DNA of 64,000 nucleotides from Nocardia kruczakiae NBRC 101016 (GCF_001612965.1 NZ_BDBL01000008.1:1-64000), one strand, 5' to 3'; positions 42,946 through 52,554 are shown, numbered from the stretch's first letter. Notes: a model not told the origin generated them from the sequence alone. Made by a program: numbers and translations.

Positions 42946-45518
42946 GCCTGCGCCTCGGCGACGACCAGACTGAAGTCCTCGTCCTCGACCTCTGCACCAC
43001 CAGGGACCGCAGACAGATCAGCCGAGATGTAGTCGACCTCCCAGGGCACTGTCGAATCCGCGTTTCGAGGTTCCGGAAACATGAACCCGACACCGATAAC
43101 GTGCTCAGGTGCGTCCAATGACGTACGCCGACTTTGATTTCGGTCAGGATGCGAGATCTTGTCGATCGGATACAGAACGATAAGGCCGGTATCGGGAAGC
43201 TGCTTGAGGCGCTCCGCACGGATTTCCTTCTCCGACCATTTATGAATATCGCCCTCCAGATCGAGGGCGGCGTCCTTACGGCTCATCAATGTCTTGATAT
43301 CACAGAGGTCTGGCTCGCTCTTGAAGGCTGAACGGACTACTCGGCCAACCTCCACACCGTCGGCAAAGACAAACGCAGCATCGGAGCCGGTGAGCGGGGT
43401 ACCCATGATCGCAACGTTCCAGCGGCCCAAAGAGTGACCGTTCCGGATGCGCGCCTTGATGTAGCGGGACATCATCGCCGCATTGCACTCCTGAGACTTC
43501 TCGTGAAACTTGTAGCTGGCTAAGAACTCGAGAACGTAATCACTGGATACTCCTCGGTAGAGGAATCGGCCGGTTTCCGACGAACCTTCGACCGACCTGC
43601 GGGCCGCCACGGCCGCGGAAACGAGATTTCGGGCAGCTTTCTGGTTGCCCAACAACCAATCGCGGTCCTTCCGGAAGTACCGGGTTTGGACACGCTGACC
43701 GCCATAGCCTGCGGCAGCGGTCACCGCATCCTGCATCTTCGCTGCTGCTGTCACCCGTAGCGCCGGATGTGTCCGCAGCCGCACAGCGAACGTCAATGGC
43801 GTCTTGTCCTCGGTCATATAGATGTCGATGTCCCGCCGCATCTCTGCCTCTACCGTCGCCAGATGCCGGAACCAGTCCTCGAGTTCCTCGGTCATCCAGA
43901 TACGAGGCAAATCTTCATATCCATGGCGGTAGCCGAACCAGCGCCCCATCTGCAGCAGCGTGTCGTACACCGATACAGCCCGAACGAAGTAGCTGACCAG
44001 TAGACCCTCCAGTGTGAGGCCGCGGGACAACGTATTTCCCCCGACCGCGATCGCCACCACTGGCCCGTTCTCATAGTCAAGCCGGTCGGTGCTGCCGGAG
44101 TTGTCCATGATGATTCGACAGTCCTCGAGCACTCCAGGCAACTGCTGAATCAGCTCATCGAATTCGACTTTGGTTTCGCCGAACTCCTTCGCGGGTACCA
44201 GCGCTGTTTCGGAGTCCCATAACGCCCTCAACTCAGAACGCAACGCTGAATCGTCGAGATTGCAAGCAACCTTCTCCCGGAACGCTTCCAACGGACCGCG
44301 AAAACTGTCATGAACCGAAGTCCGCACACTGGTGTGAATGAGCATGGTGGAGTGAGGATTTCCTGTTCCTCGTACTCGGCGCGCGGCCGTTGCCAGCCAG
44401 AAGTACCGCACCGCATTCCGCAGCGAGTCGGTCAGTACCGGCACAAAACCCTCGGTCTCCGCTCTGGTCTTCGGCCGGACCAAAGGGACATCTTCGTCCG
44501 GCACCGTACGGACCATGTCGTACCCGTCGAAGACCTCGTTCGGGTCTTCGCCGTCGAGTGCATATCGACCGAAGAGCACCTCGGTACCGAAGTGCCCGTC
44601 AGGTTTGGGCAGGTTGACGACGAAGTCTCGCGGGTAGAGATCGTTCTCGTCGACGGGATTGATCAGAAGATTCGCGAAAGGCGACGCCGTGTATCCCACG
44701 TACGCGGCCTTCGGCAGCGTACTGATCATGTCCATGATCAACGGATTGATGGCATCCGTAGCGACTGTGGCCTGGTCCGCTTCATCGTCGATGATCAGAG
44801 CGGGCGTATCACCAAGGTAGTCCTGCGCATCCCGCAACCATCGCACCAACTTCCGTAGGACGGGCGCGTTCTTCTTCACCACGCACAGCACGTGTGTTCT
44901 GTTCGCAGCGCCGAAGAAGCTCGCTGGATTCGCCGGGGGCACGAAATCGTGTTCGGGGGAGGTGATTTGAGTCCAGGAGGCCGGATTAGGCTGAATGAGC
45001 TGCTGGACAAGCCGTACCTGCGTCTGCCGGCGCAACCCGTTGTGAATCCCGGCCAGCACAATGAACAATTTGTAGCCCCGATCAGCGGCCTTCGCCATCA
45101 CTGCAGTAAAGCTCGTCGTCTTCCCTGACTGGACGTAGCCGACGACCAGTCCGCGAGCCGAGAACCGCGGCTCCAGGGGATGATTGAGCAACGACACGAT
45201 CCGATTCGAAGACTTGTCCAGACTGTCGATCGAGCCGTCACTCCACCCTTGTCGCTGAAGTATGCGCTGCAAGGCCGGCCAGAACTTGTCTCCTGCCTGC
45301 GGACCGGTGTACCAGGTGTACCGATTGCCCAGAACAACCGAGCGCGGCTCCTCCATCTCACGAATAGCAAGGAGACGCTGCTCATGCCGCTCCCGAACCT
45401 GCTTGACTATCTCCGCAGGTGTCCCGAGCCTCACCAGCCGTTTGACCGCCTCCTCAGGAGTGTTCCGATCGAGAAGCATCTCGAACGTCTCATACGCGTC
45501 GTCGACAGCGTCGACCAT
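42942..45518 (-). CDS. Z1-domain superfamily 2 helicase/ATPase
   Basis: 858 residues from the ATG at 45518 (AGGAGG five bases upstream; an open frame 22 codons longer lacks a ribosome site). Helicase motifs: Walker A GYVQSGKTTSFTAVMAKA (127-144), Walker B IIDDEADQAT (242-251), motif III YTASPF (276-281), motif V GGNTLSRGLTLEGL (493-506) and motif VI QMGRWFGYR (523-531). The central block is the Z1 domain. First gene of the minus-strand operon; the whole set overlaps by 1-4 bp, so it is one transcript of five genes. It is the putative DNA-translocating motor. Confidence 0.92.
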   Translation of the reverse strand: MVDAVDDAYETFEMLLDRNTPEEAVKRLVRLGTPAEIVKQVRERHEQRLLAIREMEEPRSVVLGNRYTWYTGPQAGDKFWPALQRILQRQGWSDGSIDSLDKSSNRIVSLLNHPLEPRFSARGLVVGYVQSGKTTSFTAVMAKAADRGYKLFIVLAGIHNGLRRQTQVRLVQQLIQPNPASWTQITSPEHDFVPPANPASFFGAANRTHVLCVVKKNAPVLRKLVRWLRDAQDYLGDTPALIIDDEADQATVATDAINPLIMDMISTLPKAAYVGYTASPFANLLINPVDENDLYPRDFVVNLPKPDGHFGTEVLFGRYALDGEDPNEVFDGYDMVRTVPDEDVPLVRPKTRAETEGFVPVLTDSLRNAVRYFWLATAARRVRGTGNPHSTMLIHTSVRTSVHDSFRGPLEAFREKVACNLDDSALRSELRALWDSETALVPAKEFGETKVEFDELIQQLPGVLEDCRIIMDNSGSTDRLDYENGPVVAIAVGGNTLSRGLTLEGLLVSYFVRAVSVYDTLLQMGRWFGYRHGYEDLPRIWMTEELEDWFRHLATVEAEMRRDIDIYMTEDKTPLTFAVRLRTHPALRVTAAAKMQDAVTAAAGYGGQRVQTRYFRKDRDWLLGNQKAARNLVSAAVAARRSVEGSSETGRFLYRGVSSDYVLEFLASYKFHEKSQECNAAMMSRYIKARIRNGHSLGRWNVAIMGTPLTGSDAAFVFADGVEVGRVVRSAFKSEPDLCDIKTLMSRKDAALDLEGDIHKWSEKEIRAERLKQLPDTGLIVLYPIDKISHPDRNQSRRTSLDAPEHVIGVGFMFPEPRNADSTVPWEVDYISADLSAVPGGAEVEDEDFSLVVAEAQA

Positions 45519-45743
45519 CTGCCCCTCCTGAGCGCGGCTAATCGATTCCTCTGAATTCTGACCTACCTCGCCGCTTGAATCCAAACACTACACAGCGCGA
45601 CTGAGGCTGAACCTCATTTGAAAACTTCGGTCATCCGTGCGAGGCCCCTTCCCGTGCGCCGGGCACCACCAGTCAGCGCTACTGCGTGCCCGTTAACTCA
45701 AGCCACGTTCAACTACTTCTGTGCCGGCCGAAGCATCAATACA

Positions 45744-47666
45744 TCATCCATGCCCGGGAGACAAGACCGCCTCGACTGCTCTGAACGCTGACGCCAACAA
45801 TAGACTCTCTTTGCCTCGCGACTTGACCAATTCAGCCAGTCTGCGCTGCTGAGTTGCTAAGATGTCGGCAGACGTAGGTGCTTCATAATCAGATTCCTTT
45901 CCTAGCTCTTTCACAGTAAGGTCCACAAAATGACCCTTTGCTTCCTTCGTCGGCGTATGCGGATCGTACGCACTGTCTAGCTCATGCAAGAGCGCAGCCT
46001 CTGGAACCTTTCCTGCAAGAAATTTCATGTGCTTCGCGCACCACTTTAGATTTCGATGTATCTCCTCTATCTCGTTGAGATCCGAGCGATATTTGTCGTC
46101 CGTACGGCCATGAATATCGAAATGCACTTTGGGACCCAATAGCTCAGTTACCAGTGCACGCCATTTTTCGACCAGAATCGCTGCTTCATCCGCCGAGTCG
46201 GCCTTGGTTGCCATCGAATCGATCCGGTTCCAATCCGGCAGCCGTACGGAATACGCCGGAGTCGACTCGTCGTCGTTGCACTCGTCCGGAAACTGATCAC
46301 CATCAAGCAACACGCAGACGCCCGTAGCGCCTGCCGCCGCAAAGCTCGGAATGGTAGTCTGAATAATCCGACTTGCGCCGCCTGGTAGCGCCACGGGATC
46401 GACATAGGGAAGCGAACTCGCGTCGAATGCGCGCATCGCTGATTTGACTACCTCAACAACGAACGCATCTTCGACAAGGACTTTTCCAGACGGACGGTTT
46501 GTCACATAACCCAAATTAAAGAAGGCATGATGTGACGGCGTACTCTGACTGAGGAGCCTGACTGTACTGTCTCTCCCGTTCGTTCCCAGGAGTTTCACTG
46601 CCTCGGGCGGCAACCCGTCCACAATTGTCGGCGAATGCGTAGACAAGACAACCTGATGTCCCCGGGTTCGACAAACATGGCGCAAATACTCCATCAATGC
46701 CACCTGAGCGCCGGGATGAAGCGATACTTCCGGCTCATCAAGAAGGATTAAGGTTTTGTTCGGCGCCTGGGAGATCTCGTCAACCAATCTAATTATTGCG
46801 AATTCTCCACTCCCGGCGTGCGCCTCGGAGTAGCTGCGGTCTCCAAATTTCATCTGCGCCGAATGCCCTATCACACCGTAGCAGCGATGTTTAACGACCC
46901 GAATCTCCGAAAACTTCTTGCCGAGAATTTGGGAAATGACCGCAACGCAGGCGGCATCTATCAACCTCGGCGGAGAGATAATTTTATCGCTTGTCAGCTT
47001 CAACTCTTTGAACGCTAAAGCCAATTCAGCAGATCGGGTTATAACGCGATATCGCCGACCGGTCGGGTTCTGCGTCCATTTGTCAGGCGCGGCATGGTGC
47101 ACGAACTTATCATATGCCGACAGCTCACCGCGAAAATCGATGTAGACTACATTCTTCTTGATTGCATTCCAACGATCTCTCGTTAGATATGGCTGCAATC
47201 TTTTATCCGCCGGAAGCTCACGCATACCGTCCACATCTACACGCTTCGTCGGCTCCCAATAATCAGGATCGCGCTGTCCCAGCAATAACTTCGGCACCCA
47301 TTCATTCCGGAAGGGTTTTGTCACTCGCGACTTTCGCACTTCAGCGATGTGCTCCTCGGAGCCGATTCGAATATCGTACGTATAAACGAATCGGTGTTGC
47401 GACTTACTATCGAGGCGTCCGATTGGATCCAGCTTCGTCGAGAACCAATGATTGGCGAGACTTCGCCCTTCCGGCGCTGAATCCAACGCATGCAGTATCG
47501 AAGACTTGTTTGATCCATTCTGACCAACCAATGCCGTTATGGGAAAAGTGAAGTCGATCTGCAGGTTGGGTTCAAGGGCCTTGAAATGCGGGAACCGGAT
47601 CGAGGTGATCCGTGGGCTCGACGCGCCTGACTTGAAGCGCCTACGCAGTTCATCGTCACTCACCAT
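45744..47666 (-). CDS. OLD-family-like ATPase with TOPRIM-like C-terminus
   Basis: 640 residues. ATPase: P-loop VGQNGSNKSSILHAL (the last Gly of GxxxxGKS is Asn53), signature AHAGSGEFAIIR (Ser285-Gly-Glu), Walker B LILLDEPEVSLHPG (Asp309, Glu310) and H-loop STHSP (His343). The C-terminal TOPRIM-like region has VLVEDAF (Glu398) and VLLDGDQFPD (Asp454, Asp456), metal-binding residues of OLD nucleases. Several phage-defence systems (e.g. Gabija, PARIS) use such ATPases, but no partner gene is adjacent. The gene is clearly poorer in GC than the window and differs from its neighbours in codon use, so it looks recently acquired. Confidence 0.85.
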   Translation of the reverse strand: MVSDDELRRRFKSGASSPRITSIRFPHFKALEPNLQIDFTFPITALVGQNGSNKSSILHALDSAPEGRSLANHWFSTKLDPIGRLDSKSQHRFVYTYDIRIGSEEHIAEVRKSRVTKPFRNEWVPKLLLGQRDPDYWEPTKRVDVDGMRELPADKRLQPYLTRDRWNAIKKNVVYIDFRGELSAYDKFVHHAAPDKWTQNPTGRRYRVITRSAELALAFKELKLTSDKIISPPRLIDAACVAVISQILGKKFSEIRVVKHRCYGVIGHSAQMKFGDRSYSEAHAGSGEFAIIRLVDEISQAPNKTLILLDEPEVSLHPGAQVALMEYLRHVCRTRGHQVVLSTHSPTIVDGLPPEAVKLLGTNGRDSTVRLLSQSTPSHHAFFNLGYVTNRPSGKVLVEDAFVVEVVKSAMRAFDASSLPYVDPVALPGGASRIIQTTIPSFAAAGATGVCVLLDGDQFPDECNDDESTPAYSVRLPDWNRIDSMATKADSADEAAILVEKWRALVTELLGPKVHFDIHGRTDDKYRSDLNEIEEIHRNLKWCAKHMKFLAGKVPEAALLHELDSAYDPHTPTKEAKGHFVDLTVKELGKESDYEAPTSADILATQQRRLAELVKSRGKESLLLASAFRAVEAVLSPGHG

Positions 47667-47802
47667 AGCAGGCGCTTTCGGACCTTCGGACGGCGAGAAT
47701 GGGCTTTGAGAAGCCTCCGAACGCCGACCTTGTCAACGCTTTAGACCGGCTCAGCTTGGGAGCGAATTTCGCTGATGCGCAACGCAATTGCATGGCCGAA
47801 TC

Positions 47803-48169
47803 TTATCCGGGCCACCCCCACGTCGACACAGAAAGGGCCCAGCTAGTGCCCTTCATCGCAAGCGTGCCGATGCCGGGTGTCTCGCCAACGGCCACGTCAT
47901 CGCGCCAGACCGGTGCCCCGATATGCAACTCGGCTGCGTACTCGCGTTCGGACCACGGGATGCTGACCGGGAAGCGAATTCGATTGACTCCCCTCCTCGT
48001 CTTCTGCTGTCCACTCTCCTGCGAGGAGGTAGTTGACCGAGCGGAGCGGACGCACGCCTGCGGGAGCTTTCCATGTCCGTTTCGAGGCGTCGGCACGAAC
48101 CGTGGCGGCAGAGAGGAATACGTTGGTTTGCGATTCGACGCACCAGCAGGTATCGGACTGGTTCGACAT
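47803..48169 (-). pseudogene. Frameshifted small hypothetical gene
   Basis: On the minus strand an ATG at 48169 opens MSNQSDTCWCVESQTNVFLS and runs through PLRSVNYLLAGEWTAEDEEG. After a G-rich stretch near 47990 the frame that keeps protein-like sequence is one base off (NRIRFPVSIPWSEREYAAEL to TSWALSVSTWGWPG, stop at 47803). One indel would join the two into a protein of about 120 residues. No family is recognised. The frameshift may be real or a base-call error; the start has only a weak ribosome site. Confidence 0.4.
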
Positions 48170-48405
48170 CTCTTTTCGGGCGCAACGTTCGAAAGCACTC
48201 GTCACGCGTCGGGTGAAAGCCTGGTGCTCGACAAGCCCGCGCCGCACTCACAACACTCGTCCATCCTACAGCTCGATTTGATCCGCAATCTCCTCGCGCA
48301 ATTGCTCCAATTCCTACCACGTCATGTGCCTCAGGAGGTCTGGGGGTTCGATCCGCGGCGTGGACATAGGGCCAAGGTATGCCGGTCGCCGGTCCGAGCC
48401 GAGTT
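48170..48405. other. Non-coding remainder between the OLD-like gene and DUF1460
   Basis: This and the 47667-47802 segment complete the 739-bp gap. No ORF of convincing composition is seen; GC is intermediate between island and backbone. Confidence 0.35.
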
Positions 48406-49212
48406 CTACGCTGGCCGCGGTCGCAGTACGACGATGCCGGGAACGGTCTGCAGGTAATCGCCCAGCGGGGTGTCCACCACCTTGTTGTTGGCGGCAAGTG
48501 ACGACGCGTTTCGGAAGACGGGGCCGCTCGGTGTGCTGATGAGGATTCCGACGTGGGTGACGTCGAGTCCGGGCTGGTCGGCGTACGCGCCGATGTAGTC
48601 GCCGGTTCGGAGCCCGTTGATGACGCCCCGGTCTACTGCCCCACTTGGGATGTAGGTGATGTCGCGGTCTACCACCGGGATGCCTGGTAGGTAGACACTG
48701 TCGTCTCCCGTGGCATTGAGGTGTTTGGGAACCGTGACTGCGGCGGGTGACAGACTCGCGGTGATGTCGGTGGCGGCGACGTCAACAACCTGCGCCCAGT
48801 CGGTGAAGAAATGTTTGCGGTGGGTGTAGTCGACTTGGGCTCCCGCGTAGCGGGTGTCGATCAGGTTGGCTTCGAAGCGGTTTCGGTCGGTGGTTCGGCT
48901 CAGGGCTTCTACGTAGTCGAGGAAGGTGAAGCAGTCCACCTGGCGGAAGTCGGCTACCAGCTGTTCGGGCTGGGTTGGCGAGCCGATGAGGGTGTTCGCG
49001 GCGTAGGGGGTGCCCAGGAATTGTTGGGACAGTAGGTCGAGTAGTTCGCCTTTGCTCACTCCGGTCGCGCCGGAGCGCAACGCGACGAGTTCGTCGATGC
49101 GGTGGGAGGTGGTGTCGTCGATGGCAGCGTCGGCGCCTGCGCGTACCGGCAGCAGGAGGGCGGCCGCGAAGAGGACGAGCAGGATCGGCAGTGTGCGGGC
49201 GGTGGAGCGCAA
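48406..49212 (-). CDS. DUF1460 secreted protein
   Basis: 268 residues from a TTG at 49212, with GGGAGG just upstream. Signal peptide: MRSTARTLPILLVLFAAALL, cleavage near AGADA (residue about 28). The mature part contains VSKGELLDLLSQQFLGTPY, then the Cys-bearing QVDCFTFLDYVEALSR, SLSPAAVTVPKHLNATG and VTHVGILISTPSG. DUF1460 proteins are NlpC/P60-like amidases or cysteine hydrolases in envelope turnover. Cys and His suggest a catalytic pair. It lies just outside the defence island and is host-like in base composition. Confidence 0.82.
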   Translation of the reverse strand: MRSTARTLPILLVLFAAALLLPVRAGADAAIDDTTSHRIDELVALRSGATGVSKGELLDLLSQQFLGTPYAANTLIGSPTQPEQLVADFRQVDCFTFLDYVEALSRTTDRNRFEANLIDTRYAGAQVDYTHRKHFFTDWAQVVDVAATDITASLSPAAVTVPKHLNATGDDSVYLPGIPVVDRDITYIPSGAVDRGVINGLRTGDYIGAYADQPGLDVTHVGILISTPSGPVFRNASSLAANNKVVDTPLGDYLQTVPGIVVLRPRPA

Positions 49213-49441
49213 GGCGCCTCCCGGTGACGGGGCGTTCGGTCGGACTCCACCGTAGTTCAGCGGACGGCCGTCGCGCAGAGCCGGATGGGGATCGCCTGTG
49301 TGACGGCGCAGATCAGCTTCTGTTTCGATGCGGAATTCGGATAACGGCGACGTCGGCGTGAGGTGCGCTGGTAGAACTGACAGCGTCCGTCGTCAGTTCA
49401 GCGTCGGGCACACCGTGTTACCCGCGAGAGAGGCCGGCTCA

Positions 49442-50212
49442 GTGGACCGCAGCGCATTCCAGGAACTTTTCGATCTCAGCGGGCGGACCGCGATCGTCAC
49501 CGGCGGTACGCGGGGTATCGGGCTGGCGCTGGCCGAGGGGATGGCGTGTGCGGGGGCCAATGTGGTTGTGGCAAGTCGGAAGCCGGAGGCCTGCGAGAAA
49601 GCCACCGAGCGGCTACGGGAACTCGGGGCCGAGGCGATCGGGGTGCCCACACATCTCGGTGAGATCGACCAGTTGCAAGCATTGGTCGCGAAGACGGTGG
49701 AGACGTTCGGCGGGATCGACATCGTGATCAACAATGCCGCCAATGCGCTGGCTCAGCCGTTGGAGGTCATGCAGAAGGCGGCGGTGGACAAGTCGTTCGC
49801 GGTGAATGTGCAGGGGCCGTTGTTTCTGGTGCAGGCGGCGTTGCCGTATCTGCGGGCGAGCAAGCATGCGGCGGTGTTGAACTTCGCGTCGATCGGGGCG
49901 TTCGGGTTCTCGGGCGGGCTGGCGATGTATTCGGCGGGGAAGGCGGCGTTGCTGTCGTTCACTCGCTCGATGGCCGCCGAATTCGCCGGCGACGGGATTC
50001 GGGTGAATGCCATCGCTCCGGGTGCGGTGGATACCGATATGGTGCGCAACAATCCGCAGGAAGTGGTGGACGCGATGGCGGCGGCACCGTTGCTGCGGCG
50101 GCTCGGTGAGCCGGACGAACTGGTCGGGCCCGCGCTGCTGTTGTGTTCGGACGCAGGCAGTTTCATCACCGGGCAGACGTTCGTCATCGACGGCGGCACG
50201 GTTCCGCGCTGA
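49442..50212 (+). CDS. Short-chain dehydrogenase/reductase
   Basis: 256 residues. Cofactor motif VTGGTRGIGLALAEGMACAG near the N-terminus, NNAAN in the middle, catalytic Ser in LNFASIGAF, Tyr/Lys in MYSAGKAALL, and the C-terminal GQTFVIDGGTVPR typical of FabG-like enzymes. The GTG at 49442 gives the family length; upstream codons are extra. Followed 18 bp later by an enoyl-CoA hydratase on the same strand, so both likely act in acyl-CoA metabolism. Exact substrate unknown. Confidence 0.9.
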   Translation: MDRSAFQELFDLSGRTAIVTGGTRGIGLALAEGMACAGANVVVASRKPEACEKATERLRELGAEAIGVPTHLGEIDQLQALVAKTVETFGGIDIVINNAANALAQPLEVMQKAAVDKSFAVNVQGPLFLVQAALPYLRASKHAAVLNFASIGAFGFSGGLAMYSAGKAALLSFTRSMAAEFAGDGIRVNAIAPGAVDTDMVRNNPQEVVDAMAAAPLLRRLGEPDELVGPALLLCSDAGSFITGQTFVIDGGTVPR

Positions 50213-50230
50213 CTCGCGAAGGAGGCAGGC

Positions 50231-51067
50231 ATGTCCGCGCTGAATATCGACTATCGGTCCTCGGGTGTGGTGGTGTTGACCATCGACCGGCCGCACCGGC
50301 GCAATGCGCTGGACAATCAGACCGTCGCCGAATTGCATCGGGTGCTCGACGAGATCAACGGGAAACCGGAGGTGCGGGCGCTGGTCATCACCGGCGCGGG
50401 AGCCGGGTTCTCCTCCGGTGCCGATCTGAAGTCGAAACCGGAGGACTTCACGGCCACCGATGCGAGTCCGACCGCGGCGCTGCTGGGTGCGGTGCAGTCG
50501 CCGGTCGCGCAGATCTACGCGAGCCAGGAGTTGATGGCCTCGGCGTTCGAGAAGATCCATCGGCTGCGGCAGCCGGTGATCGCGGCGGTGAACGGGGCCG
50601 CGGTCGGTGGCGGGTTCGCGCTCGCGCTGGCCTGCGATATCCGGTACGCGAGTCGTAGTGCCCGCTTCGGGGCGGTGTTCATCCGGCACGGGATCTCGGC
50701 CTGCGATATGGGTACCAGCTATCACCTGCCACGATTGGTGGGCGCGTCTCGGTCGGCCGAATTGCTGCTCACCGGAAGGGTTTTCGATGCCGACGAGGCC
50801 GAGCGGATCGGATTGGTCCTCGAGGTCGTCGGCGAGGACGAGCTGCTGAACCGGGCGATCGCCAAGGCGGAGGAGATCGCCACCAACTCTCCGCTCGCGG
50901 TGTGGATGACCAAGGAGACGATGTGGCAGACGGTGGATGCGCCGAGCCTGCGCCATGCCCTCGACATCGAGAACCGGACGCAGGTGATGTGCAGCGCCAC
51001 CGGGGAGCTCGCGGAATCGTTCGGCGCGTTCCGCGACGGGGACGAGTTCCGTTGGCGCCCATTGTGA
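50231..51067 (+). CDS. Enoyl-CoA hydratase/isomerase family protein
   Basis: 278 residues of the crotonase fold. LTIDRPHRRNALDNQTVAEL at the start, oxyanion-hole strands GFSSGADLKSK and NGAAVGGGFALALACDIRYA, and a further GTSYHLPRLVGASRSAELLL. It follows the SDR gene with AGGAGG (from GAAGGAGGC) just before the ATG at 50231. Probably hydrates or isomerises an unsaturated acyl-CoA; the acyl chain is not inferable. Confidence 0.92.
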   Translation: MSALNIDYRSSGVVVLTIDRPHRRNALDNQTVAELHRVLDEINGKPEVRALVITGAGAGFSSGADLKSKPEDFTATDASPTAALLGAVQSPVAQIYASQELMASAFEKIHRLRQPVIAAVNGAAVGGGFALALACDIRYASRSARFGAVFIRHGISACDMGTSYHLPRLVGASRSAELLLTGRVFDADEAERIGLVLEVVGEDELLNRAIAKAEEIATNSPLAVWMTKETMWQTVDAPSLRHALDIENRTQVMCSATGELAESFGAFRDGDEFRWRPL

Positions 51068-51077
51068 ACCGGCGAAA

Positions 51078-51110
51078 GCCCCATTCTTGACGTGCGCCTG
51101 AGAACGGGGC
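51078..51110 (+). terminator. Hairpin after the enoyl-CoA hydratase gene
   Basis: GCCCCATTCT / AGAACGGGGC (one G-T pair) around a 13-nt loop, 11 bp past the stop. Confidence 0.6.
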
Positions 51111-51218
51111 GCTCACCGGCTGTTGAGGCCACGTCCGAGATCGAACCAGACGGCGTCCGGAAAGACTGATGTTGTAACCCAGCTATGCGTTGTCCTGGAC
51201 GGTGCTGCCCCGCACTAA

Positions 51219-51276
51219 TCGTGCAAACCTCGGAACTATTGCGAGTTTTCCGCCATTTTCGCCGAGGTTTGCACGA
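51219..51276. repeat. Perfect 15-bp inverted repeat between convergent genes
   Basis: TCGTGCAAACCTCGG and CCGAGGTTTGCACGA flank a 28-nt AT-richer loop that itself holds GCGAGTTTTCCGCC. It lies 56 bp beyond the thioesterase stop and 150 bp from the enoyl-CoA hydratase. It could be a terminator, a small structured RNA or a copy of an intergenic palindromic element. Confidence 0.75.
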
Positions 51277-51331
51277 AAAGTTCACCGATGTGCAACGGCG
51301 ACACGGGGCTACCGCATCGGCGTTCCCGGAC

Positions 51332-52372
51332 TCAGCGCTGGTTCGCCGTGATCCGGAAGTGGTTCGGCTCGGCGTCTTCCGGAACAGCATCCGCCGGCGT
51401 GAAATCCTCGACCAGCGAACGTAATCCGATCAGGTGACGGGCGTGGGCGTCCAGGGCGATGTCCTCGTCGGAAGCCGGGATCCACTGCCGGATCGAGCGC
51501 GCTTTGGCGTCCGGGTCCAAGGCGACGACCACGGCCAGGCCGTGGGCGGCCAGTTCCGGTCCGCCGGAGTGCGGGTCCGTGGAGGTGACGTGCACGCTGA
51601 TATGCATGCTGCGGGGTCCGGTGTGGATCAGCCGGGCCGTCGCCTCCACGGCGTGGCCGATGACGATCGGCCGGTAGAAGCGGATACCGCCGAAGTACGA
51701 CGTCAGGACGTGCTGGCCGGCCCACTTCGCGCCGCAGACGTAGGCCGCTTCGTCGATCCATTGCATGGTGCGGCCGCCGTGGACCTTGCCGCCCCAGTTG
51801 ATGTCGGAGGGAGCGGCGAGGAAGCGCAGGGTCGCGCTGGGCGCGGTCCCTTCCGCGGTGTAGCGCTGGGCGGCCATCGCGGCTTCGATTTCCTTGCGGA
51901 CGGCGATTCTGACCTTCGCCTGGCGGTGCCGCCGCAATTCCAGGGGCGTGGCCGGATTCCATTGCGGCACTTCGACAGTGCGGCGATCGCCATCGACGGC
52001 GACGAAGATGGTCAGGCATTGGGCGCTCTGGACCGGCTTCACGCGGGTCGGGTCGGTCGAGTAGACGGTGACCAGGATGTGCATGCTGGTGCGGCCGGTG
52101 TGGACCAGGTTGGCGTGCAGTTCGACCAGTTCGCCGACCTCGATGGGGCGGTCGAGATGGATATTGCCGACGTAGGCGGTGACGCAGTAGTGACCGCTCC
52201 ACTGGGCAGCGCCCGCGTAGGCGACCTTGTCGATCCATTCGAGCAGCTTGCCGCCGTCCACCGTGCCGACGATGCCGGCGTCGGCGGGTTTGACCAGGAA
52301 GCGGTGGATGACCTCGGCGCGAGATCCGAGCGAGTGGGCGGCGGGAGCGGGAGCGGTGAGTGTGTCGGGCAC
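51332..52372 (-). CDS. Tandem hot-dog acyl-CoA thioesterase
   Basis: About 346 residues from a GTG at 52372. Two hot-dog domains: the first with VDGGKLLEWIDKVAYAGAAQ and VYSTDPTRVKPVQSAQ, the second with VHGGRTMQWIDEAAYVCGAK and VHVTSTDPHSGGPELAAHG, each of the TesB/acyl-CoA thioesterase type. The domains face each other as an internal dimer. Hydrolyses acyl-CoA; chain length unknown. It converges on the SDR/hydratase pair, and the gap between holds two inverted repeats. Confidence 0.88.
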   Translation of the reverse strand: MPDTLTAPAPAAHSLGSRAEVIHRFLVKPADAGIVGTVDGGKLLEWIDKVAYAGAAQWSGHYCVTAYVGNIHLDRPIEVGELVELHANLVHTGRTSMHILVTVYSTDPTRVKPVQSAQCLTIFVAVDGDRRTVEVPQWNPATPLELRRHRQAKVRIAVRKEIEAAMAAQRYTAEGTAPSATLRFLAAPSDINWGGKVHGGRTMQWIDEAAYVCGAKWAGQHVLTSYFGGIRFYRPIVIGHAVEATARLIHTGPRSMHISVHVTSTDPHSGGPELAAHGLAVVVALDPDAKARSIRQWIPASDEDIALDAHARHLIGLRSLVEDFTPADAVPEDAEPNHFRITANQR

Positions 52373-52554
52373 AGCGACAATTCCGTTCGGGGATATGCGG
52401 TCGATTCGCTGACACCGTTGTCCTGGAGCACAGTAGAGGCCACATGCCATACGGGCGAGTAACCGGCTTCCCAGGCGAAACACACCCCGACGGCCCACGT
52501 CGGCCGCGCCGGGACCCCGAACAACCCCCGATCAACGCAGCCGGGCGAGCCGTC

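Noticed and set aside
35792..47666. Region considered as a prophage
   Set aside because: No integrase, terminase, portal, tail or lysis genes are present.
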